A DNA stretch of 49,335 bases from Microbacteriaceae bacterium X2B (GTDB lineage: Bacteria; Actinomycetota; Actinomycetes; Actinomycetales; Microbacteriaceae): the NCBI GenBank assembly GCA_005502445.1, contig SCPB01000015.1, forward strand, positions 1 through 49,335, given 5' to 3'. A program made the position numbers and the translations under genes. The notes under the pieces were generated by a model that saw nothing but the letters and a program-made list of their open reading frames with translations, made no database searches and was not told where the DNA came from. Each line of letters opens with the position of its first letter. The first letter of the stretch is position 1. Shown piece by piece: positions 42,458 through 49,335 of the stretch.

Positions 42458-42463
42458 ACTGTA
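42458..42463 (-). promoter_or_regulatory. -10 box of the DUF3107 gene (leaderless)
   Basis: TACAGT, 7 nt before the GTG at 42450; it overlaps the alternative in-frame GTG. Confidence 0.5.
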
Positions 42464-42563
42464 CCCCGGCGCGAGGGGCCGTCCGGCGGCGTTCACCGAG
42501 AGCGGAGCGCCTGAGCCGTGCGGCGCGCTCGCTCGGCGGGGCCGCGCTGTCGGAGGCCCCCGA

Positions 42564-42569
42564 TACCGT
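42564..42569 (+). promoter_or_regulatory. -10 box of the helicase-nuclease operon (leaderless)
   Basis: TACCGT, 6 nt before the ATG at 42576; the in-frame ATG-like start at 42570 is too close. Confidence 0.5.
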
Positions 42570-42575
42570 GTGGGC

Positions 42576-45500
42576 ATGCCCTCGCTCGACGCCTCGCAGC
42601 TCGCTGCCGTCGAGGCGCGGCACGGCCGCGGTGCCGTCGTGCTCGGCGCCCCGGGCACGGGCAAGACGACGGTCGCCATCGAGCTCGTCGCGCGAGCCGT
42701 GCTCGACGACGGGCTCGCCCCCGACGAGGTGCTCGTGCTCACCCCGTCCCGCCGCTCGGCGACGGCCCTCCGCGATCGGATCGCGCTGCGTCTCGCGGAG
42801 CCCGACGAGGCGAGCGCCCCGGTGCTGCCCGGCCCGCTCGCGCGCTCAATCGCCTCCTACGCGCACGCGATCGTCACGGCCGAGGCGCGACTCTCGGGCG
42901 CACCCGACCCGCGGCTGCTCTCCGGCGCGGATCAGGACGCCGACATCGCCGAGCTCCTCGACGGGCACCTCGCCGGCAACGCGGGCCCTCGGTGGCCCGA
43001 GCATCTCGGCCCCGACGTCCGCGCGCTCGGGGCGTTCCGCACCGAGCTGCGCGACGTCATCGCGCGACTGTCGGAGCACGCCTGGTCGACCGACGACCTG
43101 CGTGCGGCGGCGGCGAGACGGTCGCGCGCGGAATGGGCGGCGATCGCCGACTTCGTCGACGAGTATCGCGCCGTCCTCGGCGGCGCCCGGGCCGATCAGA
43201 TCGACCCCGCCGAGCTCGTGCGCGCCGCGATCGGGCTCGTGCGGGATCCGCTCCCGGCCGCGCCTCCGGTTCCGCGCCTCGTCGTGCTCGACGACGCTCA
43301 GGACGCGACGCCGAGCGGCTTCGACCTGCTCGCCGCTCTCGCATCGCGCGGCGCGAGGGTCATCGTGCTGGGCGACCCCGACGTCGCCACCAACACCTTC
43401 CGCGGGGCCGAGCCCGACGCGGTCGCACGGTTCGCGGCGCTCGTGGAGCGCGCGGCGCCCGGCGTCGGGGCGGCGCTGCCCACGCTCGTGCTCGGCACGG
43501 CGCACCGGCACGGGCCGGGCATCCGCGCTCTGACCGCCTCCCTCGCCTCGCGCATCGGCACCGCCGCCGCGGGCATCCAGCGGCGCGCGGTCGCCCGGCG
43601 CGAGCGCGATGCGGGAGACGGGGCGGCCGACGTCGCGGGCGACGACGCAGCCCTCGAGCTGCCCCTGCTCGCCCTCACGGCCCCGAGCGGCGTTCGCGAG
43701 CGTGCCCTCGTCGCCGACCTGCTGCGCGAGCGGCACGTGCTCGATCGGGTGCCCTGGTCGCGCATGGCGGTCGTGGTGCGCAGCGGCGCCCAGGTCCCGC
43801 TGATCGCGCGGGCTCTCGCCGTCGCCGACGTCCCCGTGCGGACGACCGCCGCCGGCCGGCCGATGCGCGAGCACCCTGCGGCGCGCGCGCTCATCCGCTT
43901 CGTCGACGTCGGCGTCGGGCAGAGCCCGCTGGACGCCGCAGCCGCCACCGAGCTCCTGCTCGGGCCCCTCGGCGGCCTCGACCGCATCGGGCTGCGCCGG
44001 CTCCGCCGCGCGCTGCGGGCCGAGGAGCTCGCCGGCGACGGCGACCGTCCGGCCGATGAGCTGCTGGTCGAGGCGCTCGCCGCCCCCGACCGCCTCGAGA
44101 CGATCGACCATCTCGTGGCCCGCCGCGCCGCGCGCGTTGCGCGGACACTCGCGGGCATCCGCACCCGTCACGAGGAGGGGGCGACGGTCGACGAACTGCT
44201 GTGGGCGGCGTGGAGCGACGCGCGCATCGCCGACGACTGGGCGCGCCAGTCCACCGGGTCGGGCGTCGTCGCCGCCGAGGCCGATCGCGCGCTCGACGCC
44301 GTCGTCGCGGTGTTCACGGCCGCGACGACGATCGTCGACAACGTGCCCGAGGCCACCGTGGAGGCCTTCCTCGCGCGCGTGCTCGACAGCGACGTCGCCG
44401 ACGACCTGCTCGCCCCGGTGCGCGTGGCAGAGTCGGTGCTCGTCACGACGCCCGCCTCGGCGACCGGGCTCGAGGTCGACGTCATCGTCGTCGCCGGGCT
44501 CACGGAGGGGGTGTGGCCGAACCTGCGGATCCGCGGCTCGCTGCTGCACGCCCCCGCGATCAGTCGGCTCGCGAGCGGGCTGCCCGTCGACGACATCGAC
44601 GAGCGCCGCCTCGTGCTCGACGATGAGCTGCGGATGGCCGTGCTCGCGTTCTCGCGCGCCCGGCACCAGCTCATCGTGACGGCGACCGCCGGCGACGACG
44701 AGCAGCCCAGCGCCCTCTGGCAGGTAGTTGCCGACGCGGCGGCCGAGCTGGACGGCGGCAGGTCCGGTGCGGACAGCGGCGGGGCTTCGGGCGGCGCGGG
44801 CGCGGGGGTCGCGGCGGCCGAGCGGCGGCGCGGCCGGCCGCGCTCGCTGCGGCGCCTCGTCGGCCACCTGCGGCGTATCCTCGCGGATCCGGCGGCGGGC
44901 GAGACGGCCCGCGCCGATGCCGCGGTCGCCCTGCGCCGACTCGCCGACGCCGAGGTCGCCGGCGCCGACCCGGTCGAGTGGTGGGGGCTCATCGATCCGT
45001 CGACGACCGAGCCGCTCTTCGCCGAGTCCGAGAGCGTCGCGCTGTCGCCCTCGAAGCTTGACTCGATCAAGAAGAGCCCGCTCGACTGGTTCCTCGACTG
45101 GATCGCGCCAGAGGAGTCGAATTCCAGTATGGCCATCGGCTCTATAGTGCACGCGGCGATGGAGACCGCGACCGATCCGAGCGTCGACGCCGTGTGGGCG
45201 GCGATCGAGGCGCGCTGGAGCGAGCTCGTCTTCGAGTCGCCTTGGCTCGCCGACCAGCAGCGGCGGATCGCGCGCCGCTACGCCGTGGGCGTCGCCGCGT
45301 ACCTGCAGGACGCCGCGAGCGCCGGCCGTACGCTCGTCGCGGCCGAGCGCCGCTTCGAGGTCGAGGTCGACCGGGCGCGACTGCGCGGCACCGTCGACCG
45401 CATCGAGCGCGGCGACGACGGCGCGGTGCGCATCATCGACCTCAAGACCGGCCGCCCCGTGACGGATGCGCAGGCAGCCGAGAACGCGCAGCTCGGCGCA

Positions 45501-45800
45501 TACCAGCTCGCGTACGCCGACGGCGCGTTCGACGAACTGCTCGAGGCGCTCGGGCCGCACCATGCGGAGGGCGCCCAACTGCTCTTCGTGCGCGAAGGGG
45601 TGCGGGGCAAGCCGTACCGAGAGGCGAGCCAGCCGGCGCTCGACGAGGCGGGGCTCGAGGCGTTCCGCGCGCGGTTGCGGCAGGCGGTCGCGGCCATCGC
45701 GGTCGCCGAGCTCACCGGCTCGCGCACGGTCGGTCGCTACGACTACGGAGCGCTGCGGCACCGCATCCACCGGGTCCCGCCCGTGACGGGGGAGTCATGA
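42576..45800 (+). CDS. AdnAB-like helicase-nuclease subunit (UvrD-like plus PD-(D/E)XK), cysteine-free
   Basis: 1074 aa. First subunit of a heterodimeric double-strand-break resection machine of the actinobacterial AdnAB type. Walker A GAPGTGKTT is at residues 24-32. Motif II reads VVLDDAQD near 240 (Asp where UvrD has Glu), GDPDVATNTFRGA follows, and motif VI is SRARHQL. After an Ala/Gly-rich linker comes a RecB-type nuclease domain: GSIVHAAME near 855, GTVDRIERGDDGAVRIIDLK near 940 and QLGAYQLAYA. The protein contains no cysteine, so the Fe-S cluster of AddB-type nucleases cannot form. Whether it corresponds to AdnA or AdnB is left open. It overlaps the next gene by 4 nt. Confidence 0.9.
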   Translation: MPSLDASQLAAVEARHGRGAVVLGAPGTGKTTVAIELVARAVLDDGLAPDEVLVLTPSRRSATALRDRIALRLAEPDEASAPVLPGPLARSIASYAHAIVTAEARLSGAPDPRLLSGADQDADIAELLDGHLAGNAGPRWPEHLGPDVRALGAFRTELRDVIARLSEHAWSTDDLRAAAARRSRAEWAAIADFVDEYRAVLGGARADQIDPAELVRAAIGLVRDPLPAAPPVPRLVVLDDAQDATPSGFDLLAALASRGARVIVLGDPDVATNTFRGAEPDAVARFAALVERAAPGVGAALPTLVLGTAHRHGPGIRALTASLASRIGTAAAGIQRRAVARRERDAGDGAADVAGDDAALELPLLALTAPSGVRERALVADLLRERHVLDRVPWSRMAVVVRSGAQVPLIARALAVADVPVRTTAAGRPMREHPAARALIRFVDVGVGQSPLDAAAATELLLGPLGGLDRIGLRRLRRALRAEELAGDGDRPADELLVEALAAPDRLETIDHLVARRAARVARTLAGIRTRHEEGATVDELLWAAWSDARIADDWARQSTGSGVVAAEADRALDAVVAVFTAATTIVDNVPEATVEAFLARVLDSDVADDLLAPVRVAESVLVTTPASATGLEVDVIVVAGLTEGVWPNLRIRGSLLHAPAISRLASGLPVDDIDERRLVLDDELRMAVLAFSRARHQLIVTATAGDDEQPSALWQVVADAAAELDGGRSGADSGGASGGAGAGVAAAERRRGRPRSLRRLVGHLRRILADPAAGETARADAAVALRRLADAEVAGADPVEWWGLIDPSTTEPLFAESESVALSPSKLDSIKKSPLDWFLDWIAPEESNSSMAIGSIVHAAMETATDPSVDAVWAAIEARWSELVFESPWLADQQRRIARRYAVGVAAYLQDAASAGRTLVAAERRFEVEVDRARLRGTVDRIERGDDGAVRIIDLKTGRPVTDAQAAENAQLGAYQLAYADGAFDELLEALGPHHAEGAQLLFVREGVRGKPYREASQPALDEAGLEAFRARLRQAVAAIAVAELTGSRTVGRYDYGALRHRIHRVPPVTGES

Positions 45801-48800
45801 CGAGCTGGATCGCCTCTGTGCCCGGCGCCCGCGTGAGCGCCGACGAGATCGCCGACGCCATCGGGCAGCACCGGCCCACCGCCGAGCAGCGCGCCGTCAT
45901 CGAGTCGCCCCTCGGGCCCGCGCTCGTCGTCGCGGGCGCCGGCTCGGGCAAGACCGAGACGATGTCGGCGCGCGTGCTCTGGCTCGTCGCCAACGGTTTC
46001 GTCGCGCCCGCGCAGGTGCTCGGGCTCACCTTCACGCGCAAGGCAGCGGGCGAGCTTTCCCACCGCATCCGCGAGCGTCTCACCGCGCTCGGTCGCACAC
46101 TGCTCATGAGCCGCGGGGCCGACGCGGCGCCGCTCGTCGACGCGTTCACGCAGCCGGCCGTGTCGACCTACAACGCCTTCGCCTCGACGCTGTACCGCGA
46201 CCACGCGGTGCTCATCGGTCGAGACCCGGAGGGGGCGGTGCTCGGCGAGGCGAGCGCGTGGCAACTCGCGCGCCAGCTCGTCACGAGCTCGGACGACGCG
46301 CGGCTCGCCGAGCTCGACCAGCCCGTCGACCGCATCACCGCCGCCGTGCTGCAGCTGGCCCACGCGGTCGCCGAGCACGATGCCGACATCGTCGACGTGC
46401 GCTCCCTCATCACCGAGTTCCTCGGCGTCGCCGACCTGCCCTGGGGCGACCGCTACGAGCGGAAGCAGGGCATGGAGTCGCTCCTGAGGCTCGGCGCGAC
46501 CCTCCCGATCGTCGACCTCGTCGAGCGGTTCCAGGCGCTCAAGGCGCGCGAGGGCCTCGTCGAGTTCAGCGACCAGGTGAGCCTCGCGCTGCGGATCGTC
46601 GCCCGCCACGCGGAGGTCGCCGTCGGCGTGCGCGACCGCTACCGCGTCGTGCTGCTCGACGAGTACCAAGACACGAACGTGGCCCAGTCGCGCCTGCTCG
46701 CCTCCCTCTTCGCCGGTTTGCCGGTCATGGCGGTCGGCGACCCGCACCAGTCGATCTACGGCTGGCGCGGGGCGAGCGCGTCGAACCTCGACGACTTCGC
46801 GCGCCGCTTCACGCTCGACGAGGATGCCGGCGTCGCCCGCTACTCGCTCAGCACGTCCTGGCGGAACGGCCACCGCATCCTCGACGTCGCCAATGCACTC
46901 GTCGAACCGCTCACCGCGCGCGGCGGAGTGCCCGTCGAGCGGCTGCGCCCGGGGCCTTCCGCGAGTGCAGAGCCCGTCGAGCTCGCGCACCTCGAGACGG
47001 TGACGGAGGAAGCGGACGCCATCGCGCGCTGGCTCGCCGCCCGCCTCGCCGAGCCGCCGCACAGCGCCGCGCCGGGCGCGCTCGACGAGGCGGGGCGCCC
47101 GCTGCGGCCGAGCGCGGCGCTGCTCATGCGCAACCGCACCCTGCAGCCCGCCTTCCTCTTCGCCCTGCGCGAGCACGGCGTGCCCTTCCACGTGCTCGGC
47201 ATCGGCGGGCTGCTCGCCGAGCCCGAGATCGCCGACCTCCAGAGCGCGCTCGCCGTGGTCGACGACCCCGCGGCCGGCACCGAGCTCGTGCGCCTGCTCG
47301 CCGGCCCGCGCTGGCGCATCGGGCTCGCCGACCTCGAAGCGCTGCGCGGCATCGCCTCCTGGCTGCGCGAGCGCGACCTCGCGCAGCGCGCCTTCCCGCC
47401 GGAGGTCATCGAGCGCATGCGGGCATCCGTCGCCGCGACCGACGGGGTCTCGCTCGTCGACGCGCTCGACTTCGTCGCGACCGCTCCCGAGACGCACGGC
47501 CAGCTCGCCCGGCTCAGCGAGGTCGGGCGTGAGCGGCTGCGCGAGGCGGGGAGACTGTTCGCGCGGCTCCGGTCGCGTACCGCGCTCGACCTGCCCGACC
47601 TCGTCGCGGCCGTCGAGCATGAGCTGCAGCTCGACATCGAGGTCATCGCGAACCCCGCGCGCGTGCTGCGCGATGCTCCGCGCGAGGCGTTCCTCGACGC
47701 GCTCGACGGCTACCTCGCGCTCGCCGACCACGCGACGCTCGGCGGATTCCTCTCCTGGCTGCGCGAGGCTGAGTGGCGCGACAACCTCTCCCCGCGCAGC
47801 GAGGACCCGGAGCCCGGAACCGTGCAGGTGCTCACGATCCACGGCGCGAAGGGCCTGGAATGGGATCACGTCGTGGTCCCGCGCCTCGTCTCCGACGAGC
47901 TGCCGTCGAAGCCGCGCGACGGCACGACCGGGTGGCTGAGCCTCGGCGTCCTGCCGTACGAACTGCGCGGCGACGCCGCCGAACTGCCCGTGTTCGCGTG
48001 GCGCGGCGCCGAGACCCGCAAAGAGCTCCTCGAGCGGCGCGATGCCTTCTCGACCGAGGTCGCCGCGCACCTCGAGCGCGAGGAGCGCCGACTCGCCTAC
48101 GTCGCCGTCACGCGCGCACGGCATCGACTGCTGCTCACGGGCTCGTTCTGGGCGGGTCAGGCGAGGCCCCGATCGGTGAGCCCGTTCCTCGTTCCGCTCA
48201 TCGACAGGGGCATCCTGCCCCGCGTGCCGGCGGCGAGCACTCACGACGAGAACCCGCTCGTGCTCGACGACGATCCGGCGCCCTGGTGGCCGGGCGACCC
48301 GCTCGGCGCCCGACGCTCCGCGCTCGAGCGCGCGGCGGCTCGCGTGCGCGCGGCGAGCCCCGGGGCACCGAGCGCGTGGAACGACGACGTCGAGCTCCTG
48401 CTCGCCGAGCGGGCCGAGCGACTCGCGGGCGCCCGACGAGCGCCCGTTCCGCTGCGTGTCGCCGCCTCCGCCCTCAAGGACTTCGTCACCGACCCCGAGG
48501 GCATCGCCGAGCGACTGCGGCGGCCGATGCCGCAGCGGCCCTACCGGGCGACGCGTCTCGGCACGGTCTTCCACCGGTGGGTCGAGCAGCGCTACGGCCT
48601 CGCCACGATGGAGGACACGGTCGACGGCCTCGTGCTCGAAGCGGGATCCGGCGGCGAGCTCGGCGGGGAGGAGATCGAGCGCGAGCGGCTCGGCGCCCTC
48701 CAGCAGACGTTCGCCCGCTCGCCCTGGGCCGACCGCAAGCCGCTCGACGTCGAGCGCGAGCTCCACCTGCCGATCGAGGGGCGCATCCTCGTCTGCAAGA

Positions 48801-49084
48801 TCGACGCCGTCTACGCCCTCGAGCCCGGCCCCGACGGCGCCGAGCGCGTCGAGATCGTCGACTGGAAGACCGGCCGCGCCCCGCGTGGCCCCGCCGACCG
48901 TGCCGCGAAGGAGCTGCAACTCGCCGTCTACCGGCTCGCCTACGCGCGCTGGCGCGGACTGCCTCTCGCGAACATCGACGCGGTGTTCTACTTCGTCGCC
49001 GACGACGAGGTGCTGCGCCCCGGGCGACTGCCCGACGAGGCCGAGCTGCGCGCGCTGTGGCGCGGTGCCATAGGCCCGGCCTGA
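45797..49084 (+). CDS. AdnAB-like UvrD-type helicase with C-terminal RecB nuclease domain
   Basis: 1095 aa. Complete SF1A motor: PTAEQRAVI, AGAGSGKTE (near 47-55), LGLTFTRKAAGEL, VVLLDEYQDTN (near 288), GDPHQSIYGWRGA, YSLSTSWRNGHRIL, TIHGAKGLEWDHV and AYVAVTRARHRL. The C-terminal nuclease has LGTVFHRWVEQRYG (near 922), ILVCKIDAVYAL, and VEIVDWKTGR (near 1022), then ELQLAVYRLAYA. Only one cysteine is present. With intact motor motifs it is probably the main translocase of the pair. The ATG overlaps the upstream stop (ATGA), and GGGGGAG gives a ribosome-binding site, so both subunits should be made in equal amounts. Confidence 0.93.
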   Translation: MTSWIASVPGARVSADEIADAIGQHRPTAEQRAVIESPLGPALVVAGAGSGKTETMSARVLWLVANGFVAPAQVLGLTFTRKAAGELSHRIRERLTALGRTLLMSRGADAAPLVDAFTQPAVSTYNAFASTLYRDHAVLIGRDPEGAVLGEASAWQLARQLVTSSDDARLAELDQPVDRITAAVLQLAHAVAEHDADIVDVRSLITEFLGVADLPWGDRYERKQGMESLLRLGATLPIVDLVERFQALKAREGLVEFSDQVSLALRIVARHAEVAVGVRDRYRVVLLDEYQDTNVAQSRLLASLFAGLPVMAVGDPHQSIYGWRGASASNLDDFARRFTLDEDAGVARYSLSTSWRNGHRILDVANALVEPLTARGGVPVERLRPGPSASAEPVELAHLETVTEEADAIARWLAARLAEPPHSAAPGALDEAGRPLRPSAALLMRNRTLQPAFLFALREHGVPFHVLGIGGLLAEPEIADLQSALAVVDDPAAGTELVRLLAGPRWRIGLADLEALRGIASWLRERDLAQRAFPPEVIERMRASVAATDGVSLVDALDFVATAPETHGQLARLSEVGRERLREAGRLFARLRSRTALDLPDLVAAVEHELQLDIEVIANPARVLRDAPREAFLDALDGYLALADHATLGGFLSWLREAEWRDNLSPRSEDPEPGTVQVLTIHGAKGLEWDHVVVPRLVSDELPSKPRDGTTGWLSLGVLPYELRGDAAELPVFAWRGAETRKELLERRDAFSTEVAAHLEREERRLAYVAVTRARHRLLLTGSFWAGQARPRSVSPFLVPLIDRGILPRVPAASTHDENPLVLDDDPAPWWPGDPLGARRSALERAAARVRAASPGAPSAWNDDVELLLAERAERLAGARRAPVPLRVAASALKDFVTDPEGIAERLRRPMPQRPYRATRLGTVFHRWVEQRYGLATMEDTVDGLVLEAGSGGELGGEEIERERLGALQQTFARSPWADRKPLDVERELHLPIEGRILVCKIDAVYALEPGPDGAERVEIVDWKTGRAPRGPADRAAKELQLAVYRLAYARWRGLPLANIDAVFYFVADDEVLRPGRLPDEAELRALWRGAIGPA

Positions 49085-49098
49085 CCCGCCCGGCCTGA

Positions 49099-49126
49099 CC
49101 CGCGCGGCTCGGCTCTGCCGCGCGGG
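49099..49126 (+). terminator. Terminator hairpin after the helicase-nuclease operon
   Basis: CCCGCGCGGC (49099-49108) and GCCGCGCGGG (49117-49126) form a perfect 10-bp stem with an 8-nt loop, 15 nt after the stop codon. The following AGTTGAACTA is only weakly T-rich. Confidence 0.7.
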
Positions 49127-49136
49127 AGTTGAACTA

Positions 49137-49198
49137 CTCACACCGATTCGGGCGCCTCACACGGTCAAGGCGGGGTGAAGTGCCCGAATCGGTGTGAG
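49137..49198. repeat. Perfect 17-bp inverted repeat with 28-nt loop
   Basis: CTCACACCGATTCGGGC (49137-49153) is the exact reverse complement of 49182-49198. It comes just after a separate terminator hairpin, so it is not needed for termination. It shares ACCGATTCGG with the palindrome at 13789-13845 and arm-plus-loop sequence with the one at 23059-23103. Confidence 0.85.
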
Positions 49199-49335
49199 GC
49201 AAGGAATGAATGCGGGCGCGCACGGCGGGACGCGATGGGGCGAGCGGGGCCGGTCGGGGGCCGGCCTCCGCGCTCGGTCGCCAGGCGCAGGGCGCCGGTC
49301 GGGGGCGGCTCCGCGGCGCTGGCGGGCGCCGCGGC
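49199..49335. other. Right-hand end, no gene identified
   Basis: Very GC-rich. GCCGGTCGGGGG occurs twice (about 49249 and 49294). Frames open to the edge on either strand are low-complexity and show no recognisable protein. Confidence 0.4.

Noticed and set aside
44750-44830. Gly/Ala/Ser-rich stretch in the first helicase-nuclease gene as a repeat element
   Set aside because: It stays in frame and fits a flexible linker before the nuclease domain.

Overview
High-GC (about 70%) actinobacterial chromosome segment, most likely from a member of the Microbacteriaceae. Pointers are the codon usage, many GTG starts, actinobacterial families (DUF3107, the MiaE_2-type ferritin-like protein, AdnAB-like helicase-nucleases, GPGG-motif micro-membrane protein) and many genes with a TANNNT -10 box only 6-8 nt before the start codon, i.e. 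probable leaderless mRNAs. No rRNA, tRNA, CRISPR array, complete insertion sequence or prophage was seen.

Layout. 1-16970 is core genome: xseA (cut by the left edge) divergent from ispH; a membrane histidine kinase plus a kinase-like membrane partner; divergent fba/glpX; rmuC; a LysR regulator upstream of mmsA; OsmC; a DnaQ-like exonuclease; an EamA transporter; a gamma-glutamyltransferase; ychF. 16971-22543 is an accessory island of looser codon usage: a zinc-ribbon/DUF4145 protein, a frameshifted small membrane protein, a frameshifted RibD/DHFR-like gene, a decayed DUF1697 gene abutting a RelBE-like toxin-antitoxin pair, a DUF1877-like protein, a RhuM-Fic protein and a VapBC pair.

22601-33039 returns to chromosomal character: a DUF1761 protein, an unknown protein, then a sugar-catabolic cluster made of a ROK repressor, a binding lipoprotein, two ABC permeases, a GH38 alpha-mannosidase and an SdhL-type shikimate-dehydrogenase-like enzyme. 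No ABC ATPase is encoded here, so a shared ATPase elsewhere is likely. 33237-35623 holds small membrane and metal/thiol-type genes: a GPGG protein, a DUF4395-DUF2892 pair under a sharp CsoR/CstR-like palindrome, a small CPxC protein, a Lon-N-domain protein and a coupled 49-aa membrane peptide. 35645-42450 holds an aminopeptidase P, an EEP-family membrane protein, a PHP phosphoesterase, gene remnants, a DEAD-box helicase with an Arg/Ser-rich tail, a ferritin-like protein, a small membrane protein and DUF3107. 42576-49084 is a translationally coupled pair of AdnAB-like helicase-nucleases, followed by a terminator and a long palindrome.

The observations I rate highest are the CsoR/CstR-like operator lying over the -10 box of the DUF4395-DUF2892 operon, the near cysteine-free helicase-nuclease pair (no sites for the Fe-S cluster known in AddB-type nucleases), a set of long intergenic palindromes two of which share sequence, and the consistent leaderless promoter architecture, which also corrects several start codons.
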